Source: a bacterium (GTDB taxonomy: Bacteria > Actinomycetota > Acidimicrobiia > Acidimicrobiales > Bin134). Taken from it: 64,000 bases of DNA. Both the position numbers and the translations under genes were made by a program. Numbering within the stretch: the first letter of the stretch is position 1; every line of letters begins with the position of its first letter. A model generated the notes under the pieces. The model saw only the letters and a list, made by a program, of their open reading frames with translations. It did not search any database and was not told the origin of the DNA. This document shows positions 1 to 15,010 of this stretch, one piece after another. The stretch lies in contig JAPOVT010000003.1 in the NCBI GenBank assembly GCA_026708015.1, positions 1 through 64,000 of the forward strand. Direction: 5' to 3'.

Positions 1-48
1 ATCAATGACATGGTTACCTCCTAATCGAGGTGACCGGCCAAAAGGGGG

Positions 49-1206
49 ATGCTCAGTTTGATGGGCGAGGCTGATCTGTTGCGCCGCCGGGCGGAGGGAT
101 ATCTGGTCGGCCTGGTTGTGCGCTATGGCGAGCTCGAGGGGCCGGGCGCGGCGGCGACGGTGTGCCACCAGCTCGGGATTAGCGCCTACCGGGCCCGCCG
201 GCTGGCCAAGACTGCCGAGAGCCTCAAAGCCATGCCGCAGATTCTCGGTGCGGTCCAAGACGGACACATCTCCGCCGACCAGGGAGCGGTGGTCGCCGAA
301 TCGCACAAGCGGGCACCAATGAGCGCACAAGACCAGCAGGAGTTGCTGGATCTGGGTGGCTGGCAGGGCCACGATGAGTTCAAGAAGTCAGTCGTCGCCC
401 GCGAGGACCAGCGTCGCGCCGATGACGGGATGGGCCGCGCCGAGCGCCAAAGGGCTCGGCGCTCCTTCAAGGTGTTCGACGGCAGCCGCGGCATGGTCGT
501 GCTGCACGCCGAACTGGATCAAGTGGCCGGTGAGCGGGTCAAGAGCGCCGTTTCGGCTCTGAGCGCCAAGATGCTCGCTGACGACATCGCCTACGATCCG
601 ATCCGCACCTTCGAGCAGCGCAACGCCGATGCGCTGGTCGCCCTGATAACCCAGCAGCCCGACGCCAGCACCCCAACTGAGGCGGCGGAGGGTGCGCCGG
701 ATTGCGGGATCAAGCCGCAGAAGACGGTGCTGGTGGTGTCCGCCGACTACGACGCCATCGAGGGCCGGCTCAAGAACGCCGGGTTGATCGACGGGACGCC
801 CATCGAGCTCGACGAACTCCGCCGCCTCGCTTGCGAAGCGCAGATCGTGCCGTTGATCTTCGGATCCGACGGACAGCCCCTCTACATGGGAAGAGCCCAA
901 AGAGCAGTCACCAAGGCCCAGAAGCTGGCCCTGTACCGCAGAGACCGTGGCTGTGTGGGCTGCGGCATCAGACCCCAGGCCTGCGACGCCCATCACATCC
1001 AACCATGGGACTACAACGGGCCCACCGACATGAACAACTTGGTGCTGATGTGCCCCAAATGCCACACCAAAGTGCACAAACACGGCCATACAGTCGAACA
1101 CAACGCCCAAACCGGCCGGCACCGCCTGCTACCCCCACCCCGGCCCAGCCCCAGAGCCCACCCGCCACCACAACCGTTACCCCGCCAACAACGGGCCGCC
1201 GCCTGA
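49..1206 (+). CDS. DUF222 / 13E12-repeat protein with C-terminal HNH nuclease domain
   Basis: The protein has 385 residues: an N-terminal helical DUF222 region (about residues 5-240) and a C-terminal HNH motif. In the HNH part CVGCG, DAHHI, NNLVLMCPKCH and VHKHG supply two CxxC pairs and the catalytic His residues. Such proteins are common and multicopy in actinobacteria, and many are linked to mobile DNA; the biological role of most is unknown. The residues after about 350 are rich in Pro and low in complexity. The ATG at 49 directly follows an AAGGGGG tract, which is too close for a normal ribosome site; the in-frame ATG at 61 has better spacing. Stops at 22 and 31 close the frame upstream, so the gene is complete. 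Nuclease activity is inferred from the motif only. Confidence 0.85.
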   Translation: MLSLMGEADLLRRRAEGYLVGLVVRYGELEGPGAAATVCHQLGISAYRARRLAKTAESLKAMPQILGAVQDGHISADQGAVVAESHKRAPMSAQDQQELLDLGGWQGHDEFKKSVVAREDQRRADDGMGRAERQRARRSFKVFDGSRGMVVLHAELDQVAGERVKSAVSALSAKMLADDIAYDPIRTFEQRNADALVALITQQPDASTPTEAAEGAPDCGIKPQKTVLVVSADYDAIEGRLKNAGLIDGTPIELDELRRLACEAQIVPLIFGSDGQPLYMGRAQRAVTKAQKLALYRRDRGCVGCGIRPQACDAHHIQPWDYNGPTDMNNLVLMCPKCHTKVHKHGHTVEHNAQTGRHRLLPPPRPSPRAHPPPQPLPRQQRAAA

Positions 1207-1249
1207 AACCACGCCCCCAACCACCGCACACCCCATCGCCATGATTTGA

Positions 1250-1477
1250 TGGAGCCCGTGCGGATACCGATGCCGAAGCTCGCTGGACTGGCGATCAGTC
1301 TGCGGCGCCAACGGCCTACCCATGAGCGCCGTGTCACGGGCCACCAACGTCCACACCCGACCCGTCATCAACTTACTCGCCGGACGGACCGGGGGAGACC
1401 AGCCCATCATCTGGCGGCTAGAAGCCGGGTTGGGGGTCCCGCTGTGGAGCGGCGAGCACACCGGCGGAGCGCGATGA
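1250..1477 (+). pseudogene. possible remnant of a small helix-turn-helix protein
   Basis: An open frame runs from the stop at 1247 to a stop at 1475-1477, with an internal ATG at 1322. From 1322 it would encode 51 residues that include SRATNVHTRPVINLLAGRTG and IIWRLEAGLGVPLW. The spacing of the small and hydrophobic residues resembles the helix-turn-helix of XRE-type regulators. No ribosome binding site is evident and the part upstream of 1322 lacks a start codon. I read it as a decayed 3' end of a regulator gene, and it may also be chance. It lies in a stretch of about 400 bases (1207-1618) that otherwise shows no convincing gene. Confidence 0.25.
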
Positions 1478-1511
1478 ACAGACGACAACGTCCTCTAGTC
1501 TCAGCGGGGCG

Positions 1512-1625
1512 ATGACCGACCAATCGACAGAAGCCCGCCGTTCCAAGTGGTTGCGGTATCCGGCGGTGTTCTGCGACTGGCATCACAAATTGACATGGGA
1601 AACCGACGGGGAAGGGTTCTACTGA
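1512..1625 (+). CDS. 37-residue ORF, possible truncated small protein
   Basis: An ATG-initiated frame of 37 codons is preceded by GGGGCG at 1505-1510. It ends in FCDWHHKLTWETDGEGFY, which looks like the start of a small His/Cys zinc protein cut off before its CxxC motif. The stop overlaps the last bases of the convergent acetyltransferase gene by 7 nt. No known family can be assigned. It may be a remnant rather than a working gene, and its codon use cannot be judged at this length. Confidence 0.2.
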   Translation: MTDQSTEARRSKWLRYPAVFCDWHHKLTWETDGEGFY

Positions 1626-2161
1626 TGCTCGTTGCTCCAATCTCGCAGCATGAGCTGCATCACGGTCACGTCGAGCCAGCGGCCGAACTTGCGGCCTACT
1701 TCGCGCTCGATGCCCACTACTTCGAAGCCTGCGGAGCGGTGGACGGCCACTGATGCCTCGTTGCCTCCAGAGATTCGGGCGATCACGGTGTGGAACCCGT
1801 GGCTCTGGGCCAAGGCGATCAACTCCAGCAACAGCGCCCGGCCAACGCCCTCACCTCTTTGGTCGACATGGACATACACCGAGTTCTCCACCGTGGTGTT
1901 GTAGGCAGGTCGAGTGTGGAAGGGCGACAGGGAGGCATATCCGATCACGGTGTCGTCATCTCCGTCGGGCGTGGCCACCAGCACCGCGTGGACACCGCTG
2001 CGATCCTGCAACCAGGCCTGCTGCGCGGCCAACGACCGGGGCTCGATGTCGAAAGTGCTGGTCCCGTTCAGCACCTCGTAGTTGTAGATCTCACGGATGC
2101 CTTCAGCGTCAGCCGGCCGGGCTGCTCGAATGGCCACGGGCTGCACCGTACCGTCCGCCAC
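1619..2161 (-). CDS. GNAT N-acetyltransferase, phosphinothricin acetyltransferase / YncA-like family
   Basis: The 180-residue protein matches the Pat/Bar/MnaT group of GNAT enzymes. It begins IRAARPADAEGIREIYNYEV, has the typical NGTSTFD strand and a VYVHVDQRGEGVGRALL acetyl-CoA loop (R/QxxGxG/A), and then GGNEASVAVHRSAGFEVVG. Family members acetylate the amino group of phosphinothricin, methionine sulfoximine or related amino acids in the cytoplasm; the substrate here is unknown. The GTG start at 2161 abuts a GGGAG tract, so translation may begin a few codons later (GTG at 2146). The gene is transcribed away from the tRNA cluster and stands alone. Confidence 0.85.
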   Translation of the reverse strand: MADGTVQPVAIRAARPADAEGIREIYNYEVLNGTSTFDIEPRSLAAQQAWLQDRSGVHAVLVATPDGDDDTVIGYASLSPFHTRPAYNTTVENSVYVHVDQRGEGVGRALLLELIALAQSHGFHTVIARISGGNEASVAVHRSAGFEVVGIEREVGRKFGRWLDVTVMQLMLRDWSNEHQ

Positions 2162-2236
2162 CTCCCAATTCTGGCTTTCCCGCCGCAGGTACAGAGTGGC
2201 AATATTTACGTCGCATAGGGATAGAGTTCCCAGCCC

Positions 2237-2309
2237 GCCTCCTTAGCTCAGTCGGCAGAGCGTTTCCATGGTAAGGAAAAGGTCGAGAGTTCGATTCTCT
2301 CAGGAGGCT
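2237..2309 (+). tRNA. tRNA-Thr (GGT)
   Basis: A full cloverleaf can be folded. Acceptor strands are GCCTCCT (2237-2243) and AGGAGGC (2302-2308). The D stem is GCTC/GAGC, the anticodon stem TTTCC/GGAAA with loop ATGGTAA (anticodon GGT), and the T stem GAGAG/CTCTC with loop TTCGATT. The discriminator base is T2309. The CCA end is not encoded. It is the first tRNA of the cluster that commonly precedes secE in actinobacteria. Confidence 0.95.
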
Positions 2310-2350
2310 CAGGGTCTCCTACGCGGCATCCAGCCGCTGGGGAGCTCCGG

Positions 2351-2424
2351 GGCGGCGTAGCTCAGTCGGTAAGAGCGCTCGACTCATAATCGAGAGGTCG
2401 CCAGTTCGAGTCTGGCCGCCGCTA
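2351..2424 (+). tRNA. tRNA-Met (CAT), elongator type
   Basis: Cloverleaf: acceptor GGCGGCG (2351-2357) with CGCCGCT (2417-2423, one G-U pair at the end), D stem GCTC/GAGC, anticodon stem CTCGA/TCGAG with loop CTCATAA, T stem GCCAG/CTGGC with loop TTCGAGT. The anticodon stem lacks the three G-C pairs of initiator tRNA, so this is elongator Met. A lysidine-modified Ile tRNA cannot be fully excluded from sequence, but position next to tRNA-Thr favours Met. CCA is not encoded. Confidence 0.93.
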
Positions 2425-2518
2425 CTACTCTCCCTTTCGCTCCCTTGGGGGCCGGGGATAATCTGGCCCCATCGAACCAGCAGCATCTCGTGAGTCCGTC
2501 CCCGAAGACGCCGCGCTG

Positions 2519-3103
2519 GTGGAAGCCGCCCGCCGCGGCGACCGCGACGCGTTCAACGAACTCGTCCGATCCACCTACCGGGACATCTACGCCCTGGCCT
2601 ACCGGCTCACCGGCAACCCCGACGACGCCGGTGACGTGGTACAAGACGCCTATGTCCGGGCCTACCGCGCCATCCGCCGCTTTCGGGGCGACTCCAGTTT
2701 CTCCACCTGGATGTACCGCATTACCAGCAACTGCGCGTCCACGCATTTGAGCCGCCGAACCCGCCAGCGCACCGAGGAACTGAGCGACGACGTCCCCATC
2801 GTCGATCTGCGGCCCGAGCAGGACCCGAGCCTGCGAGCCGAGGCGGCTATTCTTCGCCATCACATCGACCGGGCGATCCGCGCGCTACCCGATCGCCTAC
2901 GGCAAGTGGTGGTGCTGCGCGATCTGCACGACCTCTCCCATAGTGAGATCGCCGCCGAGTTGGGCATCACTACCTCGGCGGCCAAGGTCCGGCTCCACCG
3001 GGCCCGACAGCGGCTGCGCGCCGTACTTCAGCGCACTTCAGAGCTGGGGGCCGATCAAACAGAGCCAACCGCCCAAGAAGCACCAGACGAGGGGGCCTCA
3101 TGA
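2519..3103 (+). CDS. RNA polymerase sigma factor, sigma-70 family, ECF-like
   Basis: The protein has 194 residues with region 2 at about 8-75 (DAFNELVRSTYRDIYALAYR, DVVQDAYVRAY, FSTWMYRITSN) and region 4 at about 115-165 (ALPDRLRQVVVLRDL and the SHSEIAAELGITTSAAKVRL recognition helix). Regions 1 and 3 are missing, as in ECF factors. It redirects RNA polymerase to a specific promoter set, which cannot be told from the sequence. The frame stays open upstream to 2462 and reads EDAALVEAARRGD, which resembles the family N-terminus, but the first usual start codon is the GTG at 2519, so the true start is uncertain. A GATAAT box lies at 2457-2462. The stop overlaps the next gene in ATGA, which suggests coupled translation. 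Confidence 0.9.
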   Translation: MEAARRGDRDAFNELVRSTYRDIYALAYRLTGNPDDAGDVVQDAYVRAYRAIRRFRGDSSFSTWMYRITSNCASTHLSRRTRQRTEELSDDVPIVDLRPEQDPSLRAEAAILRHHIDRAIRALPDRLRQVVVLRDLHDLSHSEIAAELGITTSAAKVRLHRARQRLRAVLQRTSELGADQTEPTAQEAPDEGAS

Positions 3104-3285
3104 CCAACGATGCCTCCCAGTCATTCGACCACCGCTCTCCGACCGAGGCGCCCCCCACCCTGGTGTGGAAGGTCATGGCCCGCCTCGACCGGTACGACCG
3201 CCGCCGCCAGCTCATCAGGCGCTTCTTGGCCGCGACCACGCTGGCGGTGATTACCGTCTTCTTCCGCCGCCGCTCACGCCGGTAA
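3100..3285 (+). CDS. small protein with one predicted membrane segment, coupled to the sigma factor
   Basis: The gene encodes 61 residues and starts inside the ATGA that ends the sigma gene. The first half is polar (MTNDASQSFDHRSPTEAPPT). A basic stretch RYDRRRQLIRR is followed by a short hydrophobic helix FLAATTLAVITVFF and a basic C-terminus RRRSRR, consistent with a small membrane-anchored protein. No family is recognised. Genes in this place often encode an anti-sigma factor, but this product lacks the zinc-binding HxxxCxxC motif and is very short, so that role is only a guess. Confidence 0.55.
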   Translation: MTNDASQSFDHRSPTEAPPTLVWKVMARLDRYDRRRQLIRRFLAATTLAVITVFFRRRSRR

Positions 3286-3354
3286 ACCGCCCCGGTTTTG
3301 TATTGCGGACGCCTACCGTTGGCACGGTAGCCTTGTCTTGCCCCTAACGAACGA

Positions 3355-3427
3355 AGGGCAGTGGCTCAATTGGTAGAGCACCGGTCTCCAAAACCGGCGG
3401 TTGGGGGTTCGAGTCCCTCCTGCCCTG
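3355..3427 (+). tRNA. tRNA-Trp (CCA)
   Basis: Cloverleaf: acceptor AGGGCAG (3355-3361) with CTGCCCT (3420-3426), D stem GCTC/GAGC, anticodon stem CCGGT/ACCGG with loop CTCCAAA (anticodon CCA), T stem GGGGG/CCCTC with loop TTCGAGT, discriminator G3427. CCA end is not encoded. It lies 45 bases upstream of secE, the usual actinobacterial arrangement; the rpmG gene often found nearby is not seen here. Confidence 0.95.
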
Positions 3428-3472
3428 CGCAAGCGATCCCGTCTCCGTAGTGCCGGGCGCACTGGAGTCAAC

Positions 3473-3778
3473 ATGACCGACCTGAACAGACAACAGAAGA
3501 GGATGGCCAAGCGGCAGGGCTTCGTCGACGAAGAAGGCACCCCGGTCCGCGACCGCCGCCAGGCCAGGAATCAGCCCCGGCCCGGGGAAGAGCGGGTTGG
3601 TCCGGTGCAATTCCTGCGCGAGGTTCGCGGCGAACTCCGCAAGGTTTCGTGGCCCCGGCGCGAGGAAGTCGTCAACTACTCCATCGTGGTGCTGGTAGTT
3701 CTGGTGCTGCTAACCACCGCCATCGGCCTGCTCGACTGGGGCTTCAGCGAAGCCATCCTGAAGTTGTTCGATCGATGA
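3473..3778 (+). CDS. secE: preprotein translocase subunit SecE
   Basis: The 101-residue protein has the SecE core at its C-terminus: FLREVRGELRKVSWPRREEV followed by one membrane helix (VNYSIVVLVVLVLLTTAIGL). The N-terminal 45 residues are polar and charged, as in other single-span actinobacterial SecE proteins. It clamps the SecY channel in the cytoplasmic membrane. The ATG at 3473 is chosen because it has GGAG six bases upstream; longer readings would overlap tRNA-Trp. The stop overlaps nusG in ATGA, so the two are likely co-translated. Confidence 0.95.
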   Translation: MTDLNRQQKRMAKRQGFVDEEGTPVRDRRQARNQPRPGEERVGPVQFLREVRGELRKVSWPRREEVVNYSIVVLVVLVLLTTAIGLLDWGFSEAILKLFDR

Positions 3779-4644
3779 ACCCTGAGGTAGACGAAACCGC
3801 GATGACCGATCTCTTCCCCACCACCGACACGGCCGACTCGGGATCCGAAACGGCTGACTCCGTCGAGGCTGGCGACGCCGAAGCCGCCGCCCCACCGGTT
3901 GATGCCGCTGAGGCCGCCGCGGCATTGCTGCCCACCGGGCCGGTCGCCGAGCCCGACGTTGAGATCGCCGACATTGAAGGAGCCGACTTTCAGGAAGACG
4001 CCGCGGTGGCAGAGCACCCGGTCGAGGTGATCGATGCCGAGGAGTTGGTCTACGAGAAGGACGAAGATCAGACCGAGACCATCAGCCCCTATGACATGCC
4101 TGGGAAGTGGTATGTGGTCCACACCCAGTCGGGCTATGAGAACAAGGTCCAGCAGAACATCGAAGCCCGCCGCAAGACCATGGACATGGAGAGCCATATC
4201 CACGAAACCGTGATTCCCATGGAAGACGTGGTGGAGTTCAAAGCCGGCAAGAAGGTCACCACCAAGAAGAAGATGTTCCCCGGTTACCTGCTGGTTCGAG
4301 CCGAAATGAACGATGTCTCCTGGGATGTAATCCGCAACACCCCCGGTGTGACCGGCTTTGTGGGACATGGTCGAAGGGGCAGCAAGCCGTCGGCCCTGAA
4401 GCGCAAAGACGTGGAGAACTTCCTTCAGGTCAAGACCGACGGCGAACAGACCGTCCGCCGCACCAAGCCTCGCCTGCTCTACGAGGTGGGCGAGACCATC
4501 CGAGTCAAAGAGGGCCCGTTCGCCGATTTCTCCGGCGAGGTGGCCGAGATCAACGAAGACCAGCTCAAGATGAAGGTCCTCGTCAATATCTTCGGCCGAG
4601 AGACGCCAGTCGAACTCGAGTTCTCCCAAGTGGCGAAATTGTAG
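3775..4644 (+). CDS. nusG: transcription termination/antitermination factor NusG
   Basis: The product has 289 residues against about 180 for E. coli NusG. The NGN domain starts near residue 110 ([19 protein letters not shown], then [13 protein letters not shown] and [10 protein letters not shown]). The KOW domain follows at about 230-289 ([20 protein letters not shown]). The first 105 residues are strongly acidic and Ala-rich, an extension of a type also present in other actinobacteria. NusG links RNA polymerase with Rho or the ribosome. The start in the ATGA overlap with secE is preferred; an in-frame ATG at 3802 has a GAGGT upstream and is an alternative. Confidence 0.95.
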   Translation: MNPEVDETAMTDLFPTTDTADSGSETADSVEAGDAEAAAPPVDAAEAAAALLPTGPVAEPDVEIADIEGADFQEDAAVAEHPVEVIDAEELVYEKDEDQTETISPYDMPGKWYVVHTQSGYENKVQQNIEARRKTMDMESHIHETVIPMEDVVEFKAGKKVTTKKKMFPGYLLVRAEMNDVSWDVIRNTPGVTGFVGHGRRGSKPSALKRKDVENFLQVKTDGEQTVRRTKPRLLYEVGETIRVKEGPFADFSGEVAEINEDQLKMKVLVNIFGRETPVELEFSQVAKL

Positions 4645-4706
4645 GAAGATTCGAATTCCCCCAAGTCGCCAAGCGGCAAGAAGACCAAGCCAGAAGGGGC
4701 AGAGCC

Positions 4707-5132
4707 ATGGCTCAAAAAAAGGTAGCCACCACCATCAAAATCCAGATACCCGCCGGCCAGGCCACTCCGGCGCCCCCCGTGGGCACCGCGCTGGGTCCCC
4801 ATGGTGTGGCCATCATGGACTTCTGCCGGGACTACAACACCAGAACCGAGGACAAGCGGGGACAGATCATCCCGGTAGAGATCACCATTTACGAAGACCG
4901 GACGTTCTCGTTCATCACCAAGACCCCTCCCACCTCTTTCCTCATCCGGGAAGCGGCCGGACTGGAGAAGGGGTCAATGGAGCCGGGCCGAGAAGTAGTC
5001 GGCGCCATCACCGACGCCCAGTGTGCGGAGATCGCCAAGGTCAAAATGCCCGATCTCAACACCGACGATCTCGAGCAGGCCAAGCTTCAGGTGGCCGGAA
5101 CCGCCCGCAGCATGGGCATAACGGTCGAGTAG
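4707..5132 (+). CDS. rplK: 50S ribosomal protein L11
   Basis: The 141-residue protein is full length for L11. It shows the Pro-rich N-terminal signature [18 protein letters not shown] and the 23S-binding C-terminal domain with [15 protein letters not shown] and [15 protein letters not shown]11 forms the base of the factor-binding stalk with 23S rRNA helices 43/44. AAGGGG lies nine bases before the ATG. It forms the usual pair with rplA downstream, here 109 bases apart. Confidence 0.98.
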   Translation: MAQKKVATTIKIQIPAGQATPAPPVGTALGPHGVAIMDFCRDYNTRTEDKRGQIIPVEITIYEDRTFSFITKTPPTSFLIREAAGLEKGSMEPGREVVGAITDAQCAEIAKVKMPDLNTDDLEQAKLQVAGTARSMGITVE

Positions 5133-5149
5133 CCCAGCAAACCAGCAGT

Positions 5150-5207
5150 CATATCCAACCGCCCGACGAGACGACCTCGCTCGGCGGGCCGACAAGACAT
5201 ATCCAAC
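5150..5207 (+). repeat. 10-bp direct repeats flanking an imperfect hairpin between rplK and rplA
   Basis: CATATCCAAC occurs at 5150-5159 and again at 5198-5207. Between the copies, CCGCC...CGAG (from 5158) and CTCG...GGCGG (to 5187) can form an interrupted stem. L1 represses its own operon in many bacteria by binding an mRNA structure, usually upstream of rplK, so a control element here is conceivable. It could equally be an unselected spacer. Confidence 0.35.
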
Positions 5208-5241
5208 TGGCCTACGGGCCTACAACACTGAGGGAGCCGAC

Positions 5242-5943
5242 ATGGCGAAGAAAGGCAAGCGGTACAGCGATTCCGCCCAGCGCTACGACAAGCAGCACCC
5301 GCACACCGCCCAGGAGGGGATCGAGCTGGTTAAGAGCTTGTCGGCCGCGAAATTCGACGAGACTCTGGAGCTCGCGGCCCGACTGGGAGTCGATCCTCGC
5401 AAAGCCGACCAGATGATCCGGGGAACGGTTTCTTTGCCCTCGGGCACCGGCACCGACGTCCGTGTGGCCGTGTTCGCCCAGGGCGAGGCGGCCACCCAGG
5501 CGAGCGAGGCCGGCGCCGACGTGGTGGGCGCCGACGACCTCGCTGAGCAAGTGCAGGGGGGCAAGATGGACTTCGACGTGGCCATCGCCACCCCCGACAT
5601 GATGCCGGTGGTGGGAAAGCTCGGAAAGATCCTCGGGCCCCGGGGACTGATGCCCAACCCGAAAACCGGCACGGTCACCGATGACGTGGCCCGAGCAGTG
5701 GGCGAGTTCAAGAGCGGCAAGGTGGAATTTCGCACCGACCGCCAGGGGAACGTCCATGTGCCCGTGGGCAAGGTCAGCTTTGAAGCCGACGCCCTCGTGG
5801 CCAACATCCGAGCGGTCGTGGACGAACTGACCCGGGCCAAGCCCGCGGCTCTCAAGGGCCGCTATATCCGCAAGGTCACCATCTCTTCCACCATGGGACC
5901 AGGAGTACGGCTGGATCCCGCCGACTTGGGAGCCAGTAACTGA
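5242..5943 (+). CDS. rplA: 50S ribosomal protein L1
   Basis: The protein has 233 residues, the normal length. Recognisable parts are [20 protein letters not shown] at the start, the internal domain with [20 protein letters not shown] and the C-terminal [21 protein letters not shown]1 binds helix 76 of 23S rRNA and moves with deacylated tRNA at the E site; in many bacteria it also represses its own operon. GAGGGAG stands ahead of the ATG. The gene is followed by a 221-base gap holding the L10 leader. Confidence 0.98.
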   Translation: MAKKGKRYSDSAQRYDKQHPHTAQEGIELVKSLSAAKFDETLELAARLGVDPRKADQMIRGTVSLPSGTGTDVRVAVFAQGEAATQASEAGADVVGADDLAEQVQGGKMDFDVAIATPDMMPVVGKLGKILGPRGLMPNPKTGTVTDDVARAVGEFKSGKVEFRTDRQGNVHVPVGKVSFEADALVANIRAVVDELTRAKPAALKGRYIRKVTISSTMGPGVRLDPADLGASN

Positions 5944-5954
5944 TCTGGTACCTT
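5926..5954 (+). promoter_or_regulatory. candidate promoter for rplJL
   Basis: TTGGGA (5926-5931) and TACCTT (5949-5954) are spaced by 17 bases. Transcription from it would begin near 5961, just ahead of the L10 leader region. The -10 box fits TAnnnT. This is a pattern match only; the -35 box lies in the end of rplA. Confidence 0.35.
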
Positions 5955-5974
5955 TTGGCGCTCACAATTTATTG

Positions 5975-6160
5975 ATTTGCCGCAGACATCAGGCGCAGTG
6001 CCCAGCACCGCTTAATCGGCCGGCACTCTGTCCGCAACAGACCGAGGCGTCGACTGGCCTGACGAGGTGAACCCTCCCGAAACTCGTGGGGCGTTCGCAC
6101 TCAGCGGCGCCCCCCTATTCGTTTTGAAGAAGAGTCTCGTTCTCATGGAGGGATCAGCAA
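5975..6160 (+). ncRNA. ribosomal protein L10 leader (5' untranslated control region)
   Basis: The untranslated stretch before rplJ carries GCCGCAGACATCAGGC near its start and a related AACAGACCGAGGCG further on, similar to the conserved segments of the bacterial L10 leader. In that leader, the L10-L12 complex binds the mRNA of rplJ and represses rplJL. The element type is known from many bacteria; the assignment here rests on position and short conserved blocks, and the limits are approximate. Confidence 0.5.
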
Positions 6161-6164
6161 TCTG

Positions 6165-6746
6165 ATGGAGAATCCCCGCCCCGAAAAGGTGGCCGTTGTT
6201 GAGGAAGTACGCGATCGCATCTCCTCCACCGAGGCCGTGGTCATCACCGACTACCGCGGCCTCGACGTGCCGGCCCTGGCCGATTTGCGCCGCCAGCTGC
6301 GCGATGCCGGTGGCGACTACAAGGTCTACAAGAACACCCTGACCCGCTTCGCGGCCCGCGAACTCAACTTGGACTTGGACGAGGTCCTCGTGGGCCCAAC
6401 CGCGTTGGCTTTCGTCGGCTCCCGTGACGACGGCTCCCCGGGCGATGCCGTATCGCTGGCCAAGGCCCTGTGCAAATACGCCGAAGACTCCAGCTTCTTG
6501 TCGATAAAGGGCGGCGTGCTCGATGGCCAGGTGATATCGGCCGAAAAAGTGAGCGCCCTGTCCAAGCTCGGGACCCGGACCGAAATCCTCGCTGAGATCC
6601 TCGGTCTGCTGGAATCCCCCTTGACTGAGATGGCCGGATTGCTGGAAGCCCCGCTGGTCGAGATGGCCGGGCTCCTCGATGCTCCCCTGGTCGAGACAGC
6701 TGGATTGCTGGAGTCCCTCAGTGCAAAGGGCGACACCGGGGCTTGA
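6165..6746 (+). CDS. rplJ: 50S ribosomal protein L10
   Basis: The 193-residue protein has the L10 N-terminal globular domain (KVAVVEEVRDRISSTEAVVI, TDYRGLDVPALADLRRQLR, VYKNTLTRFAARE, ALAFVG) which binds L11 and 23S rRNA. The C-terminal helix, which carries L7/L12 dimers, is unusual: residues 148-180 are three exact-length 11-residue repeats of the form LL(E/D)(S/A)PL(T/V)E(M/T)AG, followed by LLES. The ATG at 6165 follows GGAGGG at 6148-6153. L10 and L12 form one operon; autogenous control by the leader is expected. Confidence 0.97.
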   Translation: MENPRPEKVAVVEEVRDRISSTEAVVITDYRGLDVPALADLRRQLRDAGGDYKVYKNTLTRFAARELNLDLDEVLVGPTALAFVGSRDDGSPGDAVSLAKALCKYAEDSSFLSIKGGVLDGQVISAEKVSALSKLGTRTEILAEILGLLESPLTEMAGLLEAPLVEMAGLLDAPLVETAGLLESLSAKGDTGA

Positions 6747-6803
6747 CCTGCTCTGTCTCGAAAAACTGACAACAACCAATCAACAAAGGAATGAGGAACA
6801 GCA

Positions 6804-7199
6804 ATGTCCAAGGTAGATGAGATTCTGGACTCCATCGGGTCCATGACGGTCCTTGAGCTGTCCGAGCTCAAAGAGGCGTTCAAAGAGCGCTTCAACGTAG
6901 AGGCCGCAGCCCCGGCCGCAGCCATGCCCATGATGATGGCGGCTCCCGGCGACGGCGGCGGTGACGGCGGCGGTGCCGCTGAAGAGCAGAGCGAGTTCGA
7001 CGTGGTTTTGACCAGCGCGGGCGAAAAGAAGATCCAGGTCATCAAAGAGGTACGCACCCTCACCAACCTGGGCCTGAAGGACGCCAAAGAACTGGTGGAC
7101 AACGCTCCCAAGCCGATCTTGGAGAAGGCCTCTAAGGAGGACGCCGAGAAGGCCAAGGAGCTCATTGAGGCCGCCGGCGGGGCTGTGGAGCTCAAGTAA
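6804..7199 (+). CDS. rplL: 50S ribosomal protein L7/L12
   Basis: The 131-residue protein has the N-terminal dimer domain ([20 protein letters not shown]), an Ala/Gly/Met-rich flexible hinge at about 35-60 with a [13 protein letters not shown] segment, and the C-terminal factor-binding domain with [20 protein letters not shown] and [16 protein letters not shown]. It recruits EF-Tu, EF-G and other GTPases to the ribosome stalk. AAAGGAATGAGG precedes the ATG. It follows rplJ by 57 bases. Confidence 0.98.
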   Translation: MSKVDEILDSIGSMTVLELSELKEAFKERFNVEAAAPAAAMPMMMAAPGDGGGDGGGAAEEQSEFDVVLTSAGEKKIQVIKEVRTLTNLGLKDAKELVDNAPKPILEKASKEDAEKAKELIEAAGGAVELK

Positions 7200-7231
7200 C
7201 GCACAACCAGCGAATTCCTGGCGGTCATGGC

Positions 7232-7260
7232 TTGTAAACCATGTCCGCACCGCGTATCAT
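7232..7260 (+). promoter_or_regulatory. candidate rpoB promoter
   Basis: TTGTAA (7232-7237) and TATCAT (7255-7260) are separated by 17 bases. The -10 box matches TATAAT at five of six positions. The predicted transcript would start near 7267 and have about 120 bases of leader before rpoB. The same TATCAT box is found before rplC and rplM. Confidence 0.5.
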
Positions 7261-7387
7261 TCCCGGATACCCGCTCGCTTGTCTCCCCGGCCACGCCTTT
7301 TCTTTTGACGCGGCCGCGTTTAGGGATTCCCCCTCCCATTGACGTTCAGGGATTCGAGCAGCCAACCGGCGTTGCCCGTCTATACAC

Positions 7388-14944
<7,557 letters not shown>

Positions 14945-14957
14945 ACTTAGAATTGGA

Positions 14958-14988
14958 GCGCAGCCTTCGCTGCGCCCTCAATCTTTTT
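14958..14988 (+). terminator. stem-loop with T-tract between rpoC and rpsL
   Basis: GCGCAGC (14958-14964) and GCTGCGC (14969-14975) form a 7-bp stem with loop CTTC. TTTTT follows at 14984-14988, eight bases beyond the stem. It resembles an intrinsic terminator or attenuator separating rpoBC from rpsL-rpsG-fusA-tuf. The gap between stem and T-tract makes full efficiency doubtful. Confidence 0.5.
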
Positions 14989-15010
14989 CCAATCAGCCCT
15001 AGGAAGTGCT

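Noticed and set aside
1246..1515. 89-codon plus-strand ORF
   Set aside because: The translation is Arg/His-rich and without family character, typical of an off-frame reading of GC-rich DNA; a neighbouring frame looks more protein-like.
3313..3330. CTACCG/CGGTAG hairpin before tRNA-Trp, considered as a terminator
   Set aside because: Only six pairs, no T-tract and it overlaps a possible -10 box; no firm role can be given.
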